A stretch of DNA of 5,916 bases from Desulfosudis sp034189195 (lineage in GTDB: Bacteria; Desulfobacterota; Desulfobacteria; Desulfobacterales; Desulfosudaceae): contig JAXHVI010000118.1 of the NCBI GenBank assembly GCA_034189195.1, forward strand, positions 1-5,916, given 5' to 3'. This document shows positions 1 to 5,328 of this stretch, piece by piece (position 1 is the first letter of the stretch; each line of letters begins with the position of its first letter). A model generated the notes under the pieces. The model was not told the origin of the DNA, ran no database searches, and saw nothing but the letters and a program-made list of their open reading frames with translations. A program made the position numbers and the translations under genes.

Positions 1-152
1 GTTGGGGATAAACTGTTGAAGCTGTTCATGCAAGCAACGTATCAAATCAAAAACAAAAAAGCCAGCATTATTTTTTACCTTTTTGTTTTTTGATGGTTGC
101 CCGACTTTGACGGAGCCCTGAATTTTATCCGGGCTGTCCTTCTTTGTTTAAA
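1..152. other. AT-rich non-coding stretch with imperfect inverted repeats
   Basis: No convincing gene is seen on either strand. Two 16-base arms, 46-61 and 79-94, match as an inverted repeat at 14 of 16 positions around a 17-nt loop; both are mostly A or T runs. A second small inverted repeat, AGCCC at 114-118 with GGGCT at 131-135, lies nearer the broken rmlB fragment. Either could act as a weak terminator for the wbpM-like transcript. A short minus-strand frame (ATG at 30) runs off the left edge without a visible ribosome binding site and is not called. Confidence 0.4.
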
Positions 153-305
153 TTATGGTGTACAATGATCGGGCAGCCCGTCGAGGTTGGAGGCGTTGCC
201 GCTGCAGGAAAGGGCATCCAGGGCGTGATAGATAAAACTGGTGCCGATAAACCCGGCTCCACCGGTGACAAGAATCGTTTTCTCCTGCGAACCACTTTTT
301 ACCAT
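153..305 (-). pseudogene. Remnant of an RmlB-type dTDP-glucose 4,6-dehydratase (N-terminal fragment)
   Basis: A 50-codon open frame begins ATG at 305 and ends TAA at 153. It reads KTILVTGGAGFIGTSF (residues 9-24), the canonical NAD-binding start of an extended SDR sugar dehydratase. Shortly after comes LDALSCSGNASNLDGLPDH (29-47), which resembles the RmlB-typical stretch with the LDALTYAGN pattern followed by NL-x-x-L. Compared with my memory of RmlB, about a dozen residues between the first helix and the second strand are missing in frame. Everything after about residue 47 is gone; family members are about 350 residues. No continuation was found in the other frames down to position 1. The nearest purine-rich SD-like run, AAGGAAAA, is 9 nt upstream by its last base. 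It lies 81 nt downstream of the wbpM-like stop, so it was probably once the next gene of the cluster. A different NAD-dependent epimerase origin is possible; translation of the stub is unproven. Confidence 0.7.
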
Positions 306-386
306 TGTTGACCGTTTTCCTTATTCCATATACGGGGGGCCACCCGTCACCTGACGCAAACATGTGTGCTCCGGTCTGTCATCACG

Positions 387-2321
387 TCAGCAGGGACGGG
401 TATCAGGGCTGTTTTCGAATGGTTCATATTCGGGTACTATTTTTTTCAGCCAGGCTCTTACCGCGGCCCCATCCTGAAATTCAGCAGATCGCTCCAGTTC
501 TTTAATGGCGCCATTGAGAACGGCGGCCTGGGCCTCGGCTCCCCGCAGCACCATTATTTTCTCGTGTTCTGTGGGCACCACGCCTTCACCATCCACGATA
601 AGTTCTTCATGCAGTTTTTCACCGGGACGAAGGCCGATAAGCTCAATGGGAATATCTCTGTCCGGTTCCAGGCCGGATAGGCGAATCAGGTCCCGGGCCA
701 TGTCCACTATTTTAACCGGTGTACCCATCTTGAGGACAAAGACCTCGGCCCGGCCCCAGCCCCTATTGCCCATGGCCCCGGCCTGGAGAATCAGCTGGCA
801 GGCCTCGGAAACGGTCATGAAAAAACGGGTCACTTCCGGATGGGTTACGGTGACCGGGCCGCCTTTTTTAATCTGCTTCTGGAACAGTGGAATCACGCTG
901 CCGGCGCTGCCCAGCACATTGCCGAACCGCACGATCATGAACTGGGTGGAACAAGGAACACCGCCGTTACCGCACTGAAGCAGCAGCTCAGCCACCCGCT
1001 TGGAGGCCCCCATCACATTGGCGGGCCGCACCGCCTTGTCCGTTGAGACCAGCACGAATCGTTCCACGGCAAACTGTTTTGACACCTCCACCAGGTTTCG
1101 GGTACCGATAATATTATTTTTAACTGCCCTCCATGGATGTAGTTCCATCATAGGCACATGTTTATAAGCGGCAGCGTGAAACACAACGTGGACACGGCTT
1201 CTTTGAAAGAGTTGTTCCAGCTGACGTTTCTCTTGGATGTCCCCCAAAACAGGTTCAACCCGGATGGTTGTCGTCTTACACTTGTCTTTCAATTCAAGGT
1301 CGATCTCATATAATGCCGTCTCTGCCCGTTCAAAAAGCAGAATCCGTCCCGGATAAAAATTGATGATCTGGCGGCATAACTCAGAGCCGATGGAGCCGCC
1401 GGCGCCGGTGACCAGCACGGTTTTCCCTTCCAGGTAGGCGCCGATACCGGTCTTGTCCAAGTACACCACATCCCGGCCCAGCAGATCCCGGTAGGCTACT
1501 TTTCGCAGGGCCGCCACGGATGGCGTACCGTTCAGCAGTTCGCTGAAACCCGGAACGGTTTTATAAGGAATGCCACTCTTCTCGCAAAGCGCCACGATGG
1601 TACGCATCTGCTCCGGTGTGGCTGTGGGAATGGCGATGATCAGTTCTTCAATGGACAGGCGAGCCACGAACTTGGACACCCCGGCAATCGTCCCCAGAAC
1701 GGGCAGGCCATGGATTTTTTTGCCCACCTTTACCGGATTGTCATCCAGAAATCCCACTACCCGGAACCCCAGGGAAGGATTGTGTGCGATCTCCCGGTAT
1801 ATCTTTTCCCCGCAGTCGCCGGCGCCCAGAATGATCACGCGACGGGCGCGGCTGTCAGTTTTTGAAAAGACCTGGGAAAACGTCTTTTTCACCACCTGGC
1901 CCATCTTGTCGCCTGCGGCATGCTCAAAATAAATACGGATCAGGATGCGAAACCCGGAGACAAACAAAATGGTAAGCAGGGCGTCGATGAGGAAAACCGA
2001 GCGGGGAAACCCCTGGAACCGGTTAATAAACAACAGTATTCCCACAACCACAATATCTGTGGAAAGTACCGCCTTCACAATGTTGGAAAGATCAGAGAGG
2101 CTGGTATAACGCCACATTCCCCGGTACAGGTCAAACCAGTAAAAACCGGCCAGCTTCAGCAGAATCACAAAAGGGAGGACCTGCTGAAACGGGACCAGGT
2201 AAAAACGGGGAATGCGAAAATCAAAACGCAGCAGGTAGGCAAGATAGAAAGCGCAACAAAAAAACAGCGCATCCACCACCATCACGATCACCACGTTTTT
2301 CGAAAAATAAAGCTTTTTCAT
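387..2321 (-). CDS. WbpM-type membrane-bound nucleotide-sugar 4,6-dehydratase, CapD family (644 aa)
   Basis: This is a two-domain polysaccharide biosynthesis protein anchored in the inner membrane. WbpM relatives dehydrate UDP-GlcNAc at C4/C6, the first step towards sugars such as QuiNAc, FucNAc or bacillosamine derivatives. Numbering is from the ATG at 2321. Four hydrophobic segments occur at about 10-31, 44-63, 83-100 and 108-130. A CoA-binding-like Rossmann domain begins at ILGAGDCG (164-171). The SDR domain begins at GAGGSIG (306-312), with FHAAAYKHVP (381-390), STDKAVRPANVMGASK (426-441), RFGNVLGSAGS (465-475) and LRPGEKLHEEL (564-574). Met437 replaces the SDR Tyr ahead of Lys441, as in WbpM. 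The frame stays open upstream to a GTG at 2399, but that start lies within a hairpin and would add 26 unremarkable residues before the typical MKK-hydrophobic N-terminus. ATG 2321 has a modest ACAGG 7 nt upstream. Full length, no defects seen. Confidence 0.93.
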   Translation of the reverse strand: MKKLYFSKNVVIVMVVDALFFCCAFYLAYLLRFDFRIPRFYLVPFQQVLPFVILLKLAGFYWFDLYRGMWRYTSLSDLSNIVKAVLSTDIVVVGILLFINRFQGFPRSVFLIDALLTILFVSGFRILIRIYFEHAAGDKMGQVVKKTFSQVFSKTDSRARRVIILGAGDCGEKIYREIAHNPSLGFRVVGFLDDNPVKVGKKIHGLPVLGTIAGVSKFVARLSIEELIIAIPTATPEQMRTIVALCEKSGIPYKTVPGFSELLNGTPSVAALRKVAYRDLLGRDVVYLDKTGIGAYLEGKTVLVTGAGGSIGSELCRQIINFYPGRILLFERAETALYEIDLELKDKCKTTTIRVEPVLGDIQEKRQLEQLFQRSRVHVVFHAAAYKHVPMMELHPWRAVKNNIIGTRNLVEVSKQFAVERFVLVSTDKAVRPANVMGASKRVAELLLQCGNGGVPCSTQFMIVRFGNVLGSAGSVIPLFQKQIKKGGPVTVTHPEVTRFFMTVSEACQLILQAGAMGNRGWGRAEVFVLKMGTPVKIVDMARDLIRLSGLEPDRDIPIELIGLRPGEKLHEELIVDGEGVVPTEHEKIMVLRGAEAQAAVLNGAIKELERSAEFQDGAAVRAWLKKIVPEYEPFENSPDTRPC

Positions 2322-2371
2322 AAACCGGCCTGTCGTTGTGCAACACTGAATAAAAACCGGCCCATTACGCA

Positions 2372-2413
2372 CAAGGCCCGAAGCGGTATTGTAAAACACC
2401 GCTTCGGGCCTTG
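2372..2413 (-). terminator. GC-rich perfect hairpin between the ComEA-like and wbpM-like genes
   Basis: Two 16-base arms (2372-2387 and 2398-2413) are exact reverse complements around a 10-nt loop (2388-2397), giving a very stable stem, 35 nt past the ComEA-like stop. It has no immediate U-tract: on the minus strand the first T-run (TTTTT) begins only about 15 nt after the stem, and the plus strand has none. It may be an imperfect intrinsic terminator, a pausing or attenuation element, or a 3' stabilising structure of the ComEA-like mRNA. Confidence 0.5.
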
Positions 2414-2416
2414 CAA
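2388..2416 (-). promoter_or_regulatory. Possible sigma70 promoter for the wbpM-like gene, embedded in the hairpin
   Basis: On the minus strand TTGCAA (2416-2411, 4 of 6) and TACAAT (2393-2388, 5 of 6) are separated by exactly 17 nt. Transcription would start near 2381, about 60 nt before the ATG at 2321 and downstream of the alternative GTG at 2399. The -10 falls in the hairpin loop and the -35 overlaps the foot of the stem. The match is moderate and could be chance in a short intergenic stretch. Confidence 0.3.
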
Positions 2417-2447
2417 TCGTTAAAAACTAAAGAGAGAAGAACCGCAG

Positions 2448-2792
2448 CTACTTGGCAACCTCACCGATGGTTATCCGGCTCAGATTCTTCTCAAGTATCT
2501 TGGCGCCGATCCCCTTGACTTCCTTCAGCTGCTCGACACTCTTAAAAGAGCCGTTGGCCTCGCGATACTCGATAATGCGCCGGGCGATCTCCTTGCCCAC
2601 ACCGGTCAGGGTTGTCAGTTCATCAACAGAGGCGGTATTGATATTGACCATCTGCCCGACCGCCTTGGCCGCTGCACTCTTTTCCGCCTGCGTGCCCTTG
2701 GCCGCTTTTTCAGCCAGGGCAGTGCCGGATAACGTCAGCATCGCGATTGCGATCACACTCATCATCAGAACCGCCAGTTTTTGTCGTGCCAT
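2448..2792 (-). CDS. Secreted helix-hairpin-helix protein, ComEA-like (114 aa)
   Basis: This is a small exported protein with a ComEA-type DNA-binding domain. Residues 1-27 form a signal peptide: a basic start (MARQK), a hydrophobic core and a probable cleavage site after ALA at 25-27. A Lys/Ala-rich linker (28-47) leads to the family entry motif VNINTAS (49-55). The first hairpin centres on LTGVGKEIA (62-70) and the second on VKGIGAKIL (92-100), giving the two Gly-rich turns that contact the DNA backbone. ComEA proteins bind incoming DNA in the periplasm during transformation, but many short orphan copies like this have no demonstrated role. The ATG has AGAGGAGG 6 nt upstream. A sigma70-like promoter lies about 95 bp further up, so this gene probably starts its own transcript rather than belonging to the sugar operon. 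From memory, a small ComEA-like gene also adjoins wbpM in Pseudomonas aeruginosa, which makes the pairing look non-random. Confidence 0.88.
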   Translation of the reverse strand: MARQKLAVLMMSVIAIAMLTLSGTALAEKAAKGTQAEKSAAAKAVGQMVNINTASVDELTTLTGVGKEIARRIIEYREANGSFKSVEQLKEVKGIGAKILEKNLSRITIGEVAK

Positions 2793-2798
2793 TCTGAA

Positions 2799-2806
2799 CC
2801 TCCTCT
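2799..2806 (-). promoter_or_regulatory. Strong ribosome binding site of the ComEA-like gene
   Basis: AGAGGAGG lies 6 nt before the ATG at 2792 and fixes the start directly ahead of the signal peptide. Confidence 0.8.
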
Positions 2807-2885
2807 TTTAATTTGATTGTTGAAGCCGAAAATCTCCATTGATTTACAATGGACCCAATATAGAGCATAAATGAAGAAAGAAGGG

Positions 2886-2914
2886 AATTTAAAACAAGAT
2901 ATAATAGATGTCAA
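2886..2914 (-). promoter_or_regulatory. Candidate sigma70 promoter for the ComEA-like gene
   Basis: On the minus strand a perfect TTGACA (2914-2909) is followed after 17 nt by TAAATT (2891-2886, 4 of 6 to consensus). The surroundings are AT-rich. Transcription would begin near 2879, giving a leader of roughly 87 nt before the ATG at 2792. An alternative -10, TATTAT, sits just inside the spacer but lacks a good -35. The site lies in the 208-nt gap after the SQD1-like gene, so it would separate the ComEA-like/wbpM-like unit from the sugar operon. Confidence 0.55.
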
Positions 2915-3000
2915 GGGTTAAGATGAATACTCCTTGAATTGATTGTAATTCCAATAACTACAGCTATTTAACCGTTAGGATCGGGCAAAAAGAGGAGCCG

Positions 3001-4188
3001 CTACCATGAAATGCCCCTGAAGATGACTTCCGGCCGAATGTTATCCCGAAACGTTTCAACGGCATGGAAAAAAGAGGCCAGCACCTCATCGGTCAGGTAA
3101 TGGGGTTTTACACCGATGTCCACCAGGCCCTGGTAGGCGGGGTTATAGTAGTGTTCCTCGGCCTCTTTGCGGGGGTTTTCAAGGTTCTGAACCTTTACGT
3201 CATAACCCAGTTGCCGGCCCACGCCGCACACCCTGTCAGCCAGTTCGTTGACGGAAAAGGTCTCCATGATCTGGTTGAAAATCCGCAGTTCACCGCTTCT
3301 GGCCGGGGTTTTTTCAGACATGGCCACGCACTGGAGGGTGTCGTTGATGTTCAGGTAGCCCCTTGTCTGGCCCCCTTTGCCGTATACCGTCAGGGGATAG
3401 CCCACCACCGCCTGGGTGACAAAGCGGTTGAGCAGGGTGCCGAATATCTCGTCATAATTAAAAATGGTGCGCAGCCGATCATCTCCTTCGGCCTCAGTGG
3501 TTTCAAACCCGTAGACCGGGCCCTGCATCAGGTCGGTGATCCGCAGGTTCCACATGCGCACGGCAAACCACATCAGGTCGGTGTCCATGATCTTGGTGGT
3601 GTGGTAGAGGGAGCTGGCCTGCCGGGGAAAAAGAAACCGGTCCTTCCGGCCCTTGTGTTCGATATCCAGCCACCCTTCCTCGATATCGATATTCGGGGTG
3701 CCGTATTCGCCCATGGTGCCGATGTGGATCACGTGGGTCTGCCGGGAAAAATCCCGCAGGGCAAACATCAGGTTGTTGGTAACCAGCAGGTTGTTGGCAA
3801 TGGTGATGTTGGCATACCGGTAATTGATAAGCGAATACGGGGCCGACGGCTGCTCCGCGTAGTGGATGACCGTGTCGGGAATGCCGGAAAACTTTTTGTC
3901 CGCAGCCCAGGCATATTCGGCCCGGCCGTCAAACAGGCCCCGCGTCACCTCCGGGTCGGCCAGGTCCCCGATCACCACCTTGATCTGGCGGCCGGTCTTT
4001 TCATGCCAGATGGCGGCCCGCTGCACCAGGGTGGGAACCGGGTAAAGCATGCCCACATCCAGCTCTGTGCAGGCGTTTCTGCGAAAATAGTTGTCCACAA
4101 CGGTGACATCAGCACCCTGGGCCGAAAAATGCATGGCCGTGGGCCACCCCAGGTAGCCGTCGCCGCCGAGAATAAGAATGTGAGACAT
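3001..4188 (-). CDS. UDP-sulfoquinovose synthase-like NAD-dependent enzyme (SQD1/SqdB/Agl3 family)
   Basis: Characterised relatives convert UDP-glucose plus sulfite to UDP-sulfoquinovose using bound NAD+. The 395-residue protein is collinear with plant SQD1 as I remember it. It shows the Rossmann motif GGDGYLGW (8-15), VDNYFRR (31-37), EQPSAPYSLIN (112-122), GTMGEYGTPNIDIEEG (157-172), the catalytic Y195-HTT-K199, DLMQGPVYG (219-227), LTVYGKGGQTRGYLNI (266-281), FSVNELA (311-317), NPRKEAEEHYYN (338-349) and a terminal SW. Thr158, Tyr195 and Lys199 match the Thr/Tyr/Lys catalytic set described for SQD1. Plant SQD1 has, as I recall, Arg where this protein has Pro114. The ATG has a strong AAGGAGG 7 nt upstream; the 61-nt gap after the dehydratase gene shows no clear terminator, so co-transcription is likely. 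The setting, a polysaccharide cluster with no SQD2-type lipid glycosyltransferase in view, favours a glycan rather than a sulfolipid role. A related UDP-sugar modification cannot be excluded. Confidence 0.9.
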   Translation of the reverse strand: MSHILILGGDGYLGWPTAMHFSAQGADVTVVDNYFRRNACTELDVGMLYPVPTLVQRAAIWHEKTGRQIKVVIGDLADPEVTRGLFDGRAEYAWAADKKFSGIPDTVIHYAEQPSAPYSLINYRYANITIANNLLVTNNLMFALRDFSRQTHVIHIGTMGEYGTPNIDIEEGWLDIEHKGRKDRFLFPRQASSLYHTTKIMDTDLMWFAVRMWNLRITDLMQGPVYGFETTEAEGDDRLRTIFNYDEIFGTLLNRFVTQAVVGYPLTVYGKGGQTRGYLNINDTLQCVAMSEKTPARSGELRIFNQIMETFSVNELADRVCGVGRQLGYDVKVQNLENPRKEAEEHYYNPAYQGLVDIGVKPHYLTDEVLASFFHAVETFRDNIRPEVIFRGISW

Positions 4189-4195
4189 GGCCGAA

Positions 4196-4202
4196 CCTCC
4201 TT
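4196..4202 (-). promoter_or_regulatory. Strong ribosome binding site of the SQD1-like gene
   Basis: AAGGAGG, a full Shine-Dalgarno match, lies 7 nt before the ATG at 4188. It fixes the start of the SQD1-like gene, which places the Rossmann GGDGYLG motif at residue 8, as expected for the family. Confidence 0.8.
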
Positions 4203-4249
4203 TTCTGGATCCCGCTGTTTAACACGGATCTATCATGAAATTTTTCAGG

Positions 4250-5317
4250 TTAAAACCGCTGCACCGGCTGAAACGGTTCCGCCGCTTCGCCCTCGATGAG
4301 GTTGTTATCATGCAGAAAGGCCCGAAGCTCGGCCTGGGTCAACGGCGTCTCGTTGGCGGAGTGATAGGCCCGGTCCACCCGGTCGCTGATCCTATCCGCA
4401 TAGGTGTAGTCAATCTCCCGGTAAAGGGAAAGAAACGCGGGCCGCACCACAAAATAACGATCCAGTTCCACGCTCCGCCGGGTCTCCTCTTCGGTCATCA
4501 ACTCTTCGTAGAGCTTTTCACCGGGCTTGGCGCCGATCACCTCGGTTTGGACCGCTTTCGGATCATGTCCATACCGGGGTGCCAGATCCTCAATCATCAC
4601 CCGGGCCAGGTCTTCAATGCGGATCACCGGCATCTTGGTGACAAACACCTCCCCGCCCCTGGCGATATCCGCGGAATCGATCACGAGTTGCACGGCCTGG
4701 CGAATGCTCATGATAAACCGGGTCATGTCCGGATCGGTGAGGGTCACGGGCCCGCCTTTTCGAATCTGCTCGCGAAAGATGGGAATGACCGAGCCCCGGG
4801 AGCCCAGCACATTGCCGAAACGGGTGGAGGCAAACTCGGTCTTGCCGGATCGCAGGTTGCTGTTGGCCGCTGTCATGAGCCGCTCGCCCATCAGCTTGGA
4901 GGTGCCCATCACGTTGGTGGGGTTGACCGCCTTGTCGGAACTGGTAAACACCACCGTTCGGACACTGTTTTCAACAGCGGCCCACACCACGTTCTGGACC
5001 CCGTGAATATTGGTCTGCACCGCCTCAAAGGGCGATATCTCGCACAGCTCCACGTGCTTGAACGCCGCCGTGTGGAATACGATGTCGATGCCGGAAAAAA
5101 GCCGCTTCAGCCGGGCCCCGTCCCGCACATCGGCCAGAAAGAACCGGGCCGGCCGGCCGGCAAACCGCTGCCGGGCGAAAAAAAGCTCGCTCTCGTTGTT
5201 GTCAATACCGACCAGTTCGCCCACGCCGTAGACTTCCAGTAGTTGGCGGACCAACTCGCCGCCCACGGTGCCGCAACATCCGGTGACCAGCACGCGCCTG
5301 TTTTCAATCGCACCCAT
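4250..5317 (-). CDS. Soluble FlaA1/CapD-type nucleotide-sugar 4,6-dehydratase (355 aa)
   Basis: This is a short-chain dehydrogenase/reductase of the polysaccharide biosynthesis protein CapD family, probably acting on UDP-GlcNAc or a similar UDP-sugar in the cytoplasm. The NAD(P)-binding motif GCCGTVG is at residues 13-19. Next come DVRD (63-66), FHTAAFKHV (81-89) and the active-site block SSDKAVNPTNVMGTSK (126-141). Met137 sits where classical SDR enzymes have Tyr, four residues before Lys141; this substitution is known in WbpM-like members. Downstream are RFGNVLGSRGSVIP (166-179) and the family motif KPGEKLYEEL (264-273). There are no membrane segments, and about 355 residues fits the soluble class (FlaA1, PseB and similar). 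The C-terminus after about residue 280 is longer than I expect for PseB. The ATG follows AAGGAA by 5 nt, only 9 nt after the upstream stop, so coupling is likely. The exact product and its C5 stereochemistry are unresolved. Confidence 0.9.
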   Translation of the reverse strand: MGAIENRRVLVTGCCGTVGGELVRQLLEVYGVGELVGIDNNESELFFARQRFAGRPARFFLADVRDGARLKRLFSGIDIVFHTAAFKHVELCEISPFEAVQTNIHGVQNVVWAAVENSVRTVVFTSSDKAVNPTNVMGTSKLMGERLMTAANSNLRSGKTEFASTRFGNVLGSRGSVIPIFREQIRKGGPVTLTDPDMTRFIMSIRQAVQLVIDSADIARGGEVFVTKMPVIRIEDLARVMIEDLAPRYGHDPKAVQTEVIGAKPGEKLYEELMTEEETRRSVELDRYFVVRPAFLSLYREIDYTYADRISDRVDRAYHSANETPLTQAELRAFLHDNNLIEGEAAEPFQPVQRF

Positions 5318-5322
5318 GGCAG

Positions 5323-5328
5323 TTCCTT
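5323..5328 (-). promoter_or_regulatory. Ribosome binding site overlapping the upstream stop codon
   Basis: AAGGAA on the minus strand lies 5 nt before the ATG of the soluble dehydratase. It shares bases with the TAA stop of the transferase gene (5327-5329), an arrangement typical of translational coupling. It supports the chosen start and a single transcript for the two genes. Confidence 0.75.

Noticed and set aside
148..363. 71-codon minus-strand frame beginning at 363
   Set aside because: It overlaps the rmlB remnant in a different frame. Only the 305-153 frame carries the VTGGAGFIG motif, so the longer frame is a shadow.
2322..2362. Direct repeat AAACCGGCC at 2322-2330 and 2354-2362
   Set aside because: Two 9-bp copies 32 bp apart just upstream of the wbpM-like start could be an operator, but with only two short copies and no known site the signal is too weak to call.
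1920..2423. 167-codon plus-strand open frame, rich in Lys, Gln and His
   Set aside because: It is antisense to the membrane domain of the wbpM-like gene, and its composition mirrors the complement of hydrophobic codons.
2934..2954. Small AT-rich hairpin after the SQD1-like gene
   Set aside because: The arms TTGAATT and AATTCCAA pair with a bulge and no following T-run suited to termination; no clear terminator for the sugar operon was found in this gap.
2983..3015. GGGCA/TGCCC arms spanning the SQD1-like stop codon
   Set aside because: The arms are only 5 bp with a loop over 20 nt, so a functional terminator is unlikely.
3064..4299. 411-codon plus-strand open frame
   Set aside because: It lies opposite the SQD1-like gene, whose protein has full-length family similarity. 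The plus-strand translation is rich in Gly, His, Val and Pro, has no recognisable motif, and is a by-product of GC-rich codon use.
4235..5242. 335-codon plus-strand open frame
   Set aside because: It is antisense to the soluble dehydratase, lacks recognisable motifs and has the same low-complexity GC-rich composition.
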